The position numbers were made by a program, and so were the translations under genes. Positions 56,500-64,000 of a stretch of DNA of 64,000 bases are shown one piece after another. How positions within the stretch are numbered: position 1 is the first letter of the stretch; every line of letters begins with the position of its first letter. Source of the stretch: Thermoanaerobaculales bacterium. Lineage in GTDB: Bacteria; Acidobacteriota; Thermoanaerobaculia; Thermoanaerobaculales; Sulfomarinibacteraceae. The notes below the pieces were generated by a model. The model was not told the DNA's origin, searched no databases, and saw only the letters and a program-made list of their open reading frames with translations. The DNA lies in the NCBI GenBank assembly GCA_025456145.1, contig JALOLD010000015.1, positions 1-64,000 on the forward strand, given 5' to 3'.

Positions 56500-58410
56500 A
56501 TGTCCGACACTCCTCCCAACGACCGAGGTACGGGTCTCCTCAGCCGCTTCCTCCGCACCGACACCGTTCGCCAGCAGCTCACGCTCGGCGCGATCGGAGT
56601 TATGGCTTTTTGCGCGGCGACCTCCTCGATCCTCCTGTGGTTCACGCTCAGGTCGGTGGCCAACTCGACGCTCGAGGCGATCACCGCCAACGCCACCTCG
56701 AGCGCGGTGTCCGCGGTGGAGGACCTGGAGCGCAGGATCGCCGGCTACGCTGACTCGCTGGCGAGGCGGCCCGAGATCGCGATTGCCGCCTCCGGCGGCA
56801 ACGCGGAAGCCCTCGAGGACCTGCTCGGCGCCGAGTTCCGGTCGCTCAACAGCCTCGACCGCTCGGTGACCGTGGTCGAGGTCACCTCGCGATCCGGGAC
56901 CGTGCTGATGCGGGGCCATGCACCCTCTCAACGTGCGGGGGACGCGGCCTCCCCGGCGGCGGTCGCCGACGCTCTCGGGGGCCAGGCGGTTTCCCGGCTG
57001 GCGGTGGCGCGCGACGGCCAGAGTGCGACGCTGGTGTCGGTGGCGCCCCTGACCTTCGCCGACATGGTGGTCGGCACGGTCGTGGTCGGGAGCGCCCTCG
57101 ACAAGGAGACCGCAGGCTATCTCGGAGAGAAGGTCGGCGGCGACATCGCGTTCTTCCTCGACGGTCGGGCGCGTGCGTCCTCGATCGCCGGGGTCGAGCT
57201 GTCGAAGCTGCGGATCGGCGCCGACCCCGGCGCCGTCGGTGAGCGTGCCGTCCAGTCGACCGAGGTCGTCGACGATCGCCGCTTCCAGGTCGGCTATGCA
57301 CCGCTGCGCTCGAACGACAACGGCGTTGACGCGGTCATGGCGGTCTACCGGTCGCGCGAGGAGGTCGAGCGGACCTCCCGGGTGGCGCTGCTGCGATACC
57401 TCGGCCTGCTCGCCCTGTCCCTCGTCGCCATCGCGTGGATCGTCGTTCGGCTTTCCGACCGGCTCGCCCGCCCGGTGGCGACCCTTTCGGACATGGGGCT
57501 GCGAATCGCCGAACGGGACCTGCGCCCGACCTCGGGCGTGGTCGCCGGCAACGATGAGATCGGCCGGTCGGTGACCGGGATGTCGGCCGCGATCAGCGGG
57601 CTGCGAGGGGCCGTCGAGGCGATCGCCCGCCACTCGACCGAGCTCGCGTCGGCGTCGCGCGATCAGGCCGAGGTGAGCCGCCGGATGTTCGACGACGCCG
57701 AGTCGACCTCGCGAGAGGTCGTTCAGGTGTCCTCGGCTGCCGAGGAGGTCAGCGCGAACATGAGCACCGCCGCGACCGCGGTCGACCAGATGCACGCGAG
57801 TGTCGCCGAGATCGCGCGTAACGCCAGCGAAGCGGCCCTCGTCGCGCAGTCGGCGGTCTCCGTCGCCTCCGAGACCACCGCGACGATCAACTCCCTCGGA
57901 CGGAACAGCCAGGAGATCGACAAGATCGTCCAGATCATCACCGCCATCGCCGAGCAGACCAACCTGCTGGCGCTCAACGCGACCATCGAGTCGGCGCGGG
58001 CGGGAGAGGCCGGACGGGGGTTCTCGGTGGTCGCCGACGAGGTCAAGAAGCTCGCACGGCAGACCGCGGACGCCACCGGCGACATCGAGCGCCAGATCCA
58101 CGCCATCCAGACCGACGCGCACAGCGCGGTCCAGGCGATCGCCGAGATCAGCTCCACCATCACCAGGATCTCCGACGTGCTGTCGACCATCGCGACGGCG
58201 GTCGAGGAGCAGACCGCGACCACGGCGGAGATCGGCAACAGCGTGGCAGAGGCGGCGCGAGGCAGCAGCGAGATCGCCCAGTCGATCTCGATGCTCAGCC
58301 AACGCGCCGAGGAGACCTCGACCACGGCCGAGCAGACCCGGGCGACCGCGGCGACCCTCGACGAGCTCGCCAAGAAGCTCCAGGGCGTGGTGTCAGGGTT
58401 CCGGTACTGA
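56500..58410 (+). CDS. Methyl-accepting chemotaxis protein
   Basis: 636 residues; ATG 56500 follows GGAGG. First helix about 27-50, a periplasmic sensing domain to about 290 (Cache-like: [33 protein letters not shown]), second helix 299-318, a HAMP domain ([27 protein letters not shown]) and the signalling domain with the canonical tip [35 protein letters not shown]. No terminal pentapeptide for methyltransferase docking. It probably works with the TonB receptor (10 bp apart) in substrate sensing. The ligand is unknown. Confidence 0.92.
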   Translation: MSDTPPNDRGTGLLSRFLRTDTVRQQLTLGAIGVMAFCAATSSILLWFTLRSVANSTLEAITANATSSAVSAVEDLERRIAGYADSLARRPEIAIAASGGNAEALEDLLGAEFRSLNSLDRSVTVVEVTSRSGTVLMRGHAPSQRAGDAASPAAVADALGGQAVSRLAVARDGQSATLVSVAPLTFADMVVGTVVVGSALDKETAGYLGEKVGGDIAFFLDGRARASSIAGVELSKLRIGADPGAVGERAVQSTEVVDDRRFQVGYAPLRSNDNGVDAVMAVYRSREEVERTSRVALLRYLGLLALSLVAIAWIVVRLSDRLARPVATLSDMGLRIAERDLRPTSGVVAGNDEIGRSVTGMSAAISGLRGAVEAIARHSTELASASRDQAEVSRRMFDDAESTSREVVQVSSAAEEVSANMSTAATAVDQMHASVAEIARNASEAALVAQSAVSVASETTATINSLGRNSQEIDKIVQIITAIAEQTNLLALNATIESARAGEAGRGFSVVADEVKKLARQTADATGDIERQIHAIQTDAHSAVQAIAEISSTITRISDVLSTIATAVEEQTATTAEIGNSVAEAARGSSEIAQSISMLSQRAEETSTTAEQTRATAATLDELAKKLQGVVSGFRY

Positions 58411-58451
58411 CCGGCTCGCAGGGCGGAGTTCGATCGCCGTCGAGGGACGGG

Positions 58452-58985
58452 TCAGTTGACCGCCTCGCCGAGGGCGAGGAGCTCGGCGGCGAGGCGAAGG
58501 CCGTTCGCCTCGGCGGCCCGCTTGTTGACCTCGAAGCGGACGAACTCACCCTCGGTGAGGAAGTTGATCATCGCCCCCTGACGACCGTAGCCGGGCGAGT
58601 CCGCGACCAGAAGGATCGGTCGCCCTGACAGGGCCGAGACGAACTCGCCGAAGCGCTCCCGGTTGCCGGGGCCGACGAAGACGACGTTGCAGCCCAGGGC
58701 CTGTCCGGTGGTGGTCAGGGATCGGACCTCGAGCCGCTTCCCCTTGACCTTCTTGGAGGCCGCGATCCGCTCGAGGGCGTCGACGACCGCCGGGTGGTCG
58801 GCGACGCCGATCACGAACGGCACCGCCGGGTCGTTCACCGACGAGCTGGCCGGCCACTCGATGAACCGAGTGAACCGTTCGAGAAACTCCGCCTCGAGGG
58901 TGGCGACGAGATCCTGGGCAGCGACCACCGGGGCGAGCGCCACCACGACCAACCACACCATGATGAGTGCACAGCGAGTGATCAT
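58452..58985 (-). CDS. YfiR-family (DUF4154) periplasmic protein
   Basis: 177 residues; ATG 58985 follows GGAAGG. Signal peptide 1-22 (VVAAQD). Body: LEAEFLERFTRFIEWPA, PFVIGVADHPAVVDALERIA, NVVFVGPGNRERFGEFVSAL, RPILLVADSPGYGRQGAMINFL, RFEVNKRAAEANGLRLAAELL. In Pseudomonas, YfiR represses the diguanylate cyclase YfiN; elsewhere DUF4154 genes pair with TonB receptors and sensors. Here it faces the receptor-chemoreceptor operon from the opposite strand. No diguanylate cyclase is nearby. Periplasmic adaptor role is inferred. Confidence 0.85.
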   Translation of the reverse strand: MITRCALIMVWLVVVALAPVVAAQDLVATLEAEFLERFTRFIEWPASSSVNDPAVPFVIGVADHPAVVDALERIAASKKVKGKRLEVRSLTTTGQALGCNVVFVGPGNRERFGEFVSALSGRPILLVADSPGYGRQGAMINFLTEGEFVRFEVNKRAAEANGLRLAAELLALGEAVN

Positions 58986-59151
58986 TGACGCACCTTCCGG
59001 ATTCATCGTAGCAGAAAGCGGGCCAGGCCGTGCACCGGGTGGGCCAGGCTCGGTGGGCGAATCACCAGCCGCGAAGGGGCGCCCGGGACGAGAGCACACA
59101 GGGAGGTTCGGAGGATCGCGAGGAGATCGACGGCATGCCTAGAATGGACCT

Positions 59152-60669
59152 GTGACCCGCCGAAGCGCGGCTCGCCCGGCCTGGGCCTCGCTGCTGCTCG
59201 TCGCGGCGGCGGGCTGGTCGTCCGCCCTCGAGACCGACCAGTATTGGTCGTGGGGCCGCCCGCTCGCCGACTCCGCCGCGGCGATCGACGCCAAGCTCAA
59301 CCTGGAGCTCGAGCGAGCCCTCGCCGACTCGGTGGACCGCCGTCACGCCCGGCCGGGCTGCACCGATGTCGTCAGGGCCTTCCGGCGGCGGCTGCGGTTC
59401 GTGCTGTTGCACGACCTCCAGATCTGGGCGGTCAACACGACGGTGGTCGCGCGCTCGCCCGAGGGGCCGGAGGAAAACCGCGCCTACCGGCGAACCAACC
59501 TCTACTCGAACCACCCGCTGGTCGACCCCGGGACGTGGATGCCGATCACCCCAACCATCGAGGTCGCGGGCGTCCGCTTCGGGACCGACAAGCTGGCCCA
59601 CTTCGTGTCCTCGGGCTGGCTCTACCTCGAGGATTACCGGAGGGCCCTCGGCGAGGTCGGCTCCGACGACCGGGCGCTGCGGGCCGCGGTCGAGCGCGGG
59701 ATGCTCGACGAGAGCCTGATCCTCGGCAAGCTGACCTCGGGCATCCTCTCGATCGCCGATGTCGAGGCCGGCTTTTCGGGGCTGCGGTTCTTCCGAGACC
59801 TGTGCTGGGGGGAGGATCCGGTCCTGGTTCAGGGAGACCAGGGATGGGTCGTCACCCGACCGGTCGAGATCGCCCGGTACGTGACGCCACGGTGGGACGA
59901 GTCGTACCAACCCCCGGTCTACTCGGCGGGCCGGTGGCGAAAGGTCCGGCCCGTCCTCGAGGGCTACTGCGATCGGCTCGCCGACCCCGAGGTCGTCGCC
60001 CAGCGCCGCCGCTACCGCAGCCACGACACCCCGTCGCCGGTCGCCGAGGCGGTGGCGGCCCGGGTGGCCGCCGGACGGCTCGAGGATCCGGCTCGGTTCG
60101 GCCTCGAGGCGGTGTGCGCGACAGCCGATCCGTCGCCCTCCTGGGAAGCAGGGGGCGGGGCGAGCGAGCCGAGGATGGCACCGCAGGACGCGGCTGTGAT
60201 CGAGACGGCGATCCTCGACGAGGAGCTCGAGCGGAGGAGGATGACGGTGCTGGTTGCCGGCGCCCAGCTCGGCTACCCGCAGGCGATCTCGGCGTCGATC
60301 GGTGCGATGCTGACCTCGAAGCCGACCGCCTACCACTGCGACGTCGTGTGCGACCTCCGCGGTCCCTTCGTCGAGCTCGAGCCCGGCCTCGGTGGCGCCC
60401 GGCTGAGCCTCGGTTGGGCGAGGGTCGCCGGCCGGATCGGCGGTCGCGTCCGGATGCTCGAGGCGGGGTACTTCGGAATCGCCTACAAGCTGAGCCTGCT
60501 GCGCACCTGGGGCGACCTCGGCTGGCTGGCGCCGGATCGGACCCACGCCGGTGTCGGGCTGGCGGTGCCCGTCGCCCAGGCCAACCTCGAGATCGGCCTG
60601 CTCTACCGGCTCAGCGGCGGCGACGACGGGCGCTGGACCATGACCGGCGGAGTGGGCTGGGGCTTCTGA
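59152..60669 (+). CDS. Exported protein of unknown function
   Basis: 505 residues from GTG 59152. Signal peptide about 1-25 (AAAGWSSALE). Distinct blocks: QYWSWGRPLADSAAAIDAKLN, GVRFGTDKLAHFVSSGWLYLEDYRRAL (a DKxxHF phrase reminiscent of VanZ-like motifs, without enough hydrophobic helices to be one), LTSGILSIADVEAGFSGLRFF and a C-terminal repeat-poor region with several Gly-rich beta segments (VGLAVPVAQANLEIGLLYRLS), possibly a small outer membrane barrel. No family recognised. Confidence 0.6.
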   Translation: MTRRSAARPAWASLLLVAAAGWSSALETDQYWSWGRPLADSAAAIDAKLNLELERALADSVDRRHARPGCTDVVRAFRRRLRFVLLHDLQIWAVNTTVVARSPEGPEENRAYRRTNLYSNHPLVDPGTWMPITPTIEVAGVRFGTDKLAHFVSSGWLYLEDYRRALGEVGSDDRALRAAVERGMLDESLILGKLTSGILSIADVEAGFSGLRFFRDLCWGEDPVLVQGDQGWVVTRPVEIARYVTPRWDESYQPPVYSAGRWRKVRPVLEGYCDRLADPEVVAQRRRYRSHDTPSPVAEAVAARVAAGRLEDPARFGLEAVCATADPSPSWEAGGGASEPRMAPQDAAVIETAILDEELERRRMTVLVAGAQLGYPQAISASIGAMLTSKPTAYHCDVVCDLRGPFVELEPGLGGARLSLGWARVAGRIGGRVRMLEAGYFGIAYKLSLLRTWGDLGWLAPDRTHAGVGLAVPVAQANLEIGLLYRLSGGDDGRWTMTGGVGWGF

Positions 60670-60670
60670 C

Positions 60671-61267
60671 TCAGCCCGCGCTCTCGGCACCCGCCGTCGC
60701 CGCGAGGATCTCCGAGAGCCGGGACCTCACCCGCGGCCACTCGAGGGCGAACCACGGCGTGAACAGCTCCGGCCTCGCCGCGAGCTCGCGGTCGAGGTCG
60801 TCGGGTCCGATCCAGCGGACCTCGGCGATCTCGTTGGTGTTGAAGCGCGGCTCCTGGCCGGTCGTGCCGGCGAAGACCCAGCACACCTCGCGCTCGGCGC
60901 CGAGGTCGAGGTAGGTGGCGTGGTAGGAGAAGGTGTAGAGGTGACGCAGCTCGGTGGTCAGCCCGAGCTCCTCGTCGAGACGACGCCGGGTGGCGGCGTC
61001 CATTGGCTCGCCGTACCGCGGGTGCGAGCAGCACGAGTTCGACCAGAAAAGGGGCCACAGCCGTTTGGCCGCGCTGCGCCGCTGGAGCAGCACCTCGCCC
61101 CGCCGGTTGAAGACGAAGAGCGAGAACGCGCGGTGGAGCACCCCGGCGCCGTCGTGGCAGGCCGCCTTGTCGAGGCGGCCGATCTCGCGGTCGTCCCGGT
61201 CGACCAGGATGAGCGCCTCGTCGTCGCTCGACACCACCTCGGAGGTGGTCGGCACGCCCTCAGCCAA
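60671..61267 (-). CDS. idi: Isopentenyl-diphosphate delta-isomerase, type I
   Basis: 198 residues from TTG 61267, which overlaps the end of the upstream gene by 8 bp; GGAGG lies 6 bases before it. Nudix-type fold: FVFNRRGEVLLQRRSAAKRLWPLFWSNSCCSHPRYGE includes the catalytic Cys (SCCSHP), and TYLDLGAEREVCWVF has the catalytic Glu. EELGLTTELRHLYTF completes the family pattern. It interconverts IPP and DMAPP, the last shared step of isoprenoid precursor supply, and is needed when these come from mevalonate. Operon with HMGR-mevalonate kinase. Confidence 0.95.
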   Translation of the reverse strand: MAEGVPTTSEVVSSDDEALILVDRDDREIGRLDKAACHDGAGVLHRAFSLFVFNRRGEVLLQRRSAAKRLWPLFWSNSCCSHPRYGEPMDAATRRRLDEELGLTTELRHLYTFSYHATYLDLGAEREVCWVFAGTTGQEPRFNTNEIAEVRWIGPDDLDRELAARPELFTPWFALEWPRVRSRLSEILAATAGAESAG

Positions 61268-63500
61268 CCCGTGCCTCCATCGCCTGATAGCCGGCGTCGT
61301 GCATCGCGGCGATGACCCTGGATGCGCCCTCCGGGCACAGCGCGATCATCGAGCCGCCGCCGCCGCCGCCGGTGAGCTTGGCGCCGAGGGCGCCGTTCTC
61401 CCGCGCGATCTGGATGAGCTCCTCGAGCTCCCAGCTCGACACCTGGAGGCCGTTGAGCAGCCCCTGGCAGACGTTCATCAGCTCGCCGAGCCGCTCGAGG
61501 TCGTTGCGTTTGATCGCATCGAGGGCCTGGCCGGTGACCGCGTCGACCCCCTTGAACATCGTGTCGTAGACATCGGGGTTTCGCCGGCGGCCGTCGCGCA
61601 CCCGGGCGACCATCTTCGCGGTCAGGCTCTCGACCCCGGTCATCCCGATGACGAAGGTGATCGGCTCGGCGAAGCGGAGCGAGTGGATCTCGGGCGGGTC
61701 GCCCTTTCTGAAAACCAGCGGCTGGCCGAAGGTGGCGACGGTGTTGTCGATCCCGGACGGCGTACCGTGGGCGACGCACTCGCACTGGTAGGCGAGCTTG
61801 TTGACCTCGTCGTCCGAGAGGCCGAGCGAGAAGTGCCGGTCGATGGCGCGGATGATCGCCACCGCGACGGCCGCCGAGCCGCCGAGACCCATCGCCCGAG
61901 GCATCTCGGAGAACACCTCGATCCGCATCGACCGGTCGGTCAGCCCGAGCTCGCGGAGCACGAGCGCGGCCGGCACCTCGAACGACCGCTGCTTCGCCGG
62001 GTCCTCGGTGCGCAGGCGCTGCTCGACGCCCCATCGCGGGACGACCAGCCAGACCCCGTCGTTTCCGTCGACGACCCGCGCCCTGACCGCGAGCGGCACC
62101 GGCGCCGCGATCGCGCGGCTGCCGTAGACCACGGCGTGCTCGCCGAAGAGGATGATCTTGCCGTGCCCGGCGGCCATCTGGGCGCGCTCCTCGTGGGCGA
62201 GGGCCGCTCCGGTCTGGAACCTGACCTGCTCGATGATCTCCTCGGCCTTCCAGATCTTGATCTCGCCGGACTCGACGAGCTTCTCGACGACCGAGTCGAA
62301 GATCTCGGGGGTGGCGCCCGCCGCCGATGCCACGGTCCGGGCGTGGAGGGTCATGTGGCCGTGCTGGATGCCCTCGGTGACCAGCGCCCTGAGTGCCGAG
62401 AGGTTCTGGGCGAGCCCGACCGCGGCCATGACCTCGGCGAGCTCCCGAGACGTCTCGACCCTGGTCAGGCGGAGGTTCATCGCGACCGACGGGTTGGCGC
62501 TCAACGGGCCGCCGACGATACCGACCCGCAGCGGCAGCTCGATCTCGCCGACGAGGGCCCCGTCGGCCCCCTTCCACCAACGGCTGAGCGAGGTGTAGTG
62601 GCTGCCGCGTGCGGCGTAGGCGTGGGCGCCGGCCTCGACGGCGCGCCAGTCGTTGCCGGTGGCCAGGGCGACCGCGTCGATGCCGTTCATGATTCCCTTG
62701 TTGTGGGTCGCCGCCCGGTAGGCGTCGACCGCGGCGAACTGGCTGGCGATGATGATGCCGTCGCGTACCTGCTCGCCGTCGAAGCCGTTGTTGCCGAGCT
62801 GGGTGACCGGGATCTCGACCCGGGCCCGGACGAGGGAGCGGTCGGCGAGGTTCGACAGGATCCGCAGGAACACCCGCCCGCCGGTCAGGCTCTCGAGGAA
62901 CGAGGCGACCCCCTCGCACATCGTGTTGACCAGGTTGGCGCCCATCGCGTCGCGGGTGTCGACGAGCAGGTGGACGACGAGCATCTCGACCGAGTCGTTG
63001 GTCGCCGGGTGGAGCACGACCTCGAGGTCGACCGCGCCGCCGCCGCGGGCGACCATCCGCGGATGGAGGCTGTTGGCGAGGTTGAGGACCTCGGACTTCC
63101 GTTGCTCGACCACCTGACGGGCCTTGGAGGGGTTCGGCACGTCGACGAGCTGGATCTGGCCGATCAGGATGGGCTCGGTGCTCGAGGTGGTGAAGCCGCC
63201 GCCGCTCCGCGCGGTCTTCGCGGCGAAGCTCAGGGCGGCGACGATCGACGGTTCCTCGACCACGAGAGGCACGACGTAGTCCTTGCCGTTGATCAGGAAG
63301 TTGACGCCAAGCCCGACCGGCAGGCCCATGACGCCGATCACGTTCTCGATCATCGCGTCGGCGTCGTTGACGTCGAGCACGGTCTCGCCGTTGAGCAACG
63401 CTTTGTAGTCCTGGGACGAAAGCAGGCCGCGATCGCGGACCGAGCGGACCCGTTCCTGGACCGACAACCTGTGGAACGACGGAAAGACTGACTTGCTCAA
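61260..63500 (-). CDS. HMG-CoA reductase (class II) fused to mevalonate kinase
   Basis: 746 residues from TTG 63500 (AAAGGAAG upstream). Residues 1-430 are class II HMG-CoA reductase: VVEEPSIVAA (Glu83), NKGIMNGI (Lys268), TGNDW (Asp284) and GHMTLHAR (His386) match the four catalytic residues of the Pseudomonas mevalonii enzyme. Residues 442-746 are mevalonate kinase: GHGKIILFGEHAVVYG (Lys448), MGLGGSAAVAVA, PSGID (Asp585) and LTGGGGGGS (709-717). Both domains look complete, so one chain may convert HMG-CoA to phosphomevalonate. The junction ATG (62175-62177) is preceded by GAGGAG, suggesting gene fusion or internal initiation. Confidence 0.93.
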   Translation of the reverse strand: MSKSVFPSFHRLSVQERVRSVRDRGLLSSQDYKALLNGETVLDVNDADAMIENVIGVMGLPVGLGVNFLINGKDYVVPLVVEEPSIVAALSFAAKTARSGGGFTTSSTEPILIGQIQLVDVPNPSKARQVVEQRKSEVLNLANSLHPRMVARGGGAVDLEVVLHPATNDSVEMLVVHLLVDTRDAMGANLVNTMCEGVASFLESLTGGRVFLRILSNLADRSLVRARVEIPVTQLGNNGFDGEQVRDGIIIASQFAAVDAYRAATHNKGIMNGIDAVALATGNDWRAVEAGAHAYAARGSHYTSLSRWWKGADGALVGEIELPLRVGIVGGPLSANPSVAMNLRLTRVETSRELAEVMAAVGLAQNLSALRALVTEGIQHGHMTLHARTVASAAGATPEIFDSVVEKLVESGEIKIWKAEEIIEQVRFQTGAALAHEERAQMAAGHGKIILFGEHAVVYGSRAIAAPVPLAVRARVVDGNDGVWLVVPRWGVEQRLRTEDPAKQRSFEVPAALVLRELGLTDRSMRIEVFSEMPRAMGLGGSAAVAVAIIRAIDRHFSLGLSDDEVNKLAYQCECVAHGTPSGIDNTVATFGQPLVFRKGDPPEIHSLRFAEPITFVIGMTGVESLTAKMVARVRDGRRRNPDVYDTMFKGVDAVTGQALDAIKRNDLERLGELMNVCQGLLNGLQVSSWELEELIQIARENGALGAKLTGGGGGGSMIALCPEGASRVIAAMHDAGYQAMEARVG

Positions 63501-63656
63501 GGCTCGTGTGCTTCCTTTCGGACGAATCGGACGCGTTCACCCCGATGGCGACCGTCCGACCGGACTTTCCAACAGATCGGGGCCTGGTTCTGGCGATCGC
63601 GATCTTTAGCCGTCTCGGCTTTGCATCCGGCCTTCGAACGCACCCGTTCGGGCGCT

Positions 63657-63685
63657 ACCTTATCCCCAATCACCAGCACCGACAA
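63657..63685 (-). promoter_or_regulatory. Promoter of the mevalonate genes
   Basis: Minus strand: TTGTCG (63685-63680), 17-base spacer, TAAGGT (63662-63657). The predicted leader is about 150 nt before TTG 63500; no strong hairpin was seen in it. Confidence 0.5.
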
Positions 63686-63752
63686 GGCCGAGGAGTCGGA
63701 TGTCCGGTTAACCACGGGACGGCCATCCGCTATTTCTGCACCCGTTGGTGGG

Positions 63753-64000
63753 TCAGCGGGTGCGCTGCAGAGCGCGGAGCGCGTCGATGGGTCGACGGTC
63801 GGGCGCCATCGGCTTGATCGCCCGCCGATAGGCCTCGCCGGCCTCGTCGACGCGTCCGGCGCGTCGCAGGATCTCGCCTCGGTAGAAGTGGACGAGGCCG
63901 CTCGCCGGGTCGATCCGGCTCGCCTTGGCGAGCTCGTCGAGGGCCGGCGGCCCGCCCGCCTGCGGGTTGTAAAGGTAACGGCAATAGGCGAGCTCGGCGC
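63753..64000 (-). CDS. TPR-repeat protein, C-terminal part; continues beyond the window
   Basis: The last 81 residues of a gene entering from the right edge. TPR-like units: LDELAKASRIDPASGLVHFYRGEILRRAGRVDEAGEAYRRAI, ending APDRRPIDALRALQRTR. Nothing more of the protein is visible. It could be a kinase tail, as elsewhere in the window. Confidence 0.7.
   Translation of the reverse strand, partial: AELAYCRYLYNPQAGGPPALDELAKASRIDPASGLVHFYRGEILRRAGRVDEAGEAYRRAIKPMAPDRRPIDALRALQRTR

Noticed and set aside
63506-63817. 103-residue open frame on the plus strand near the right edge
   Set aside because: It spans the mevalonate promoter region and overlaps the TPR gene end, with no site and no protein-like pattern.
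1-64000. CRISPR array, prophage or insertion sequence
   Set aside because: No regularly spaced repeats, no transposase, integrase or phage structural proteins were found on either strand.

Overview
The window is about 64 kb of very GC-rich bacterial DNA with strong third-position GC, packed with genes on both strands. No rRNA, tRNA, integrase, transposase or CRISPR array was seen. Several features together suggest an Acidobacteriota-like chromosome, perhaps of the Thermoanaerobaculia group: two Ser/Thr kinases fused to TPR arrays, an ECF sigma factor encoded next to one of them, many secreted kelch, FG-GAP and GEVED proteins, MacB-type exporters, and repeated intergenic palindromic elements. 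This placement is inferred from gene content only; a myxobacterial relative cannot be excluded. GTG and TTG starts are common.

Layout. 1-1630: a patatin-like phospholipase broken by a one-base frameshift. 2200-7354 (minus): an apparent operon of TPR kinase, small lipoprotein and legumain-like cysteine protease, with a well-formed promoter. 7617-9251: a secreted trypsin-like protease with MopE-type and knottin-like tails. 9355-18322: a UroD-family protein, FxsA, an exported ATC-hydrolase-family protein, TerB, an aspartic protease with PDZ domain, an LpoB/COG3014-like lipoprotein pair and a large membrane protein. 18957-28675: a kelch protein, a probable selenocysteine-containing membrane peroxiredoxin (in-frame UGA at the catalytic position), a secreted unknown, a radical SAM protein, an ArsB/NhaD-type transporter, PhzF, a lipoprotein sulfurtransferase and a PNPOx-fold protein. 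28876-38124 (minus): a DUF362 protein, a zinc metalloprotease, and a complete four-gene MacAB-type exporter. 38581-41892: a small membrane protein, an FG-GAP protein, and two tandem RRM RNA-binding proteins, each with the same promoter, structured leader and terminator layout. 42033-54211: a 1287-residue kelch/GEVED surface protein, an ECF sigma factor with its kinase, a gluzincin-TPR protein, an SDR enzyme, an FG-GAP protein and a YbaN-like protein. 54498-58985: a TonB receptor and a chemoreceptor facing a YfiR-family protein. 60671-63500 (minus): mevalonate-pathway genes, in which HMG-CoA reductase and mevalonate kinase are one 746-residue polypeptide followed by type I IPP isomerase. A TPR protein runs off the right edge.

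Themes. Much of the window encodes envelope and extracellular functions: proteases of four catalytic types, lipoproteins, exporters and surface repeat proteins. Two kinase modules could couple envelope signals to output. One includes a sigma factor whose usual acidic region-2 motif is replaced by Thr-Thr-Ser; the other is co-transcribed with a caspase-fold protease. The strongest candidates for new biology are the selenoprotein, the HMGR-mevalonate kinase fusion, the kinase/lipoprotein/legumain-like operon, the sigma/kinase pair, and the duplicated RRM leader RNA.
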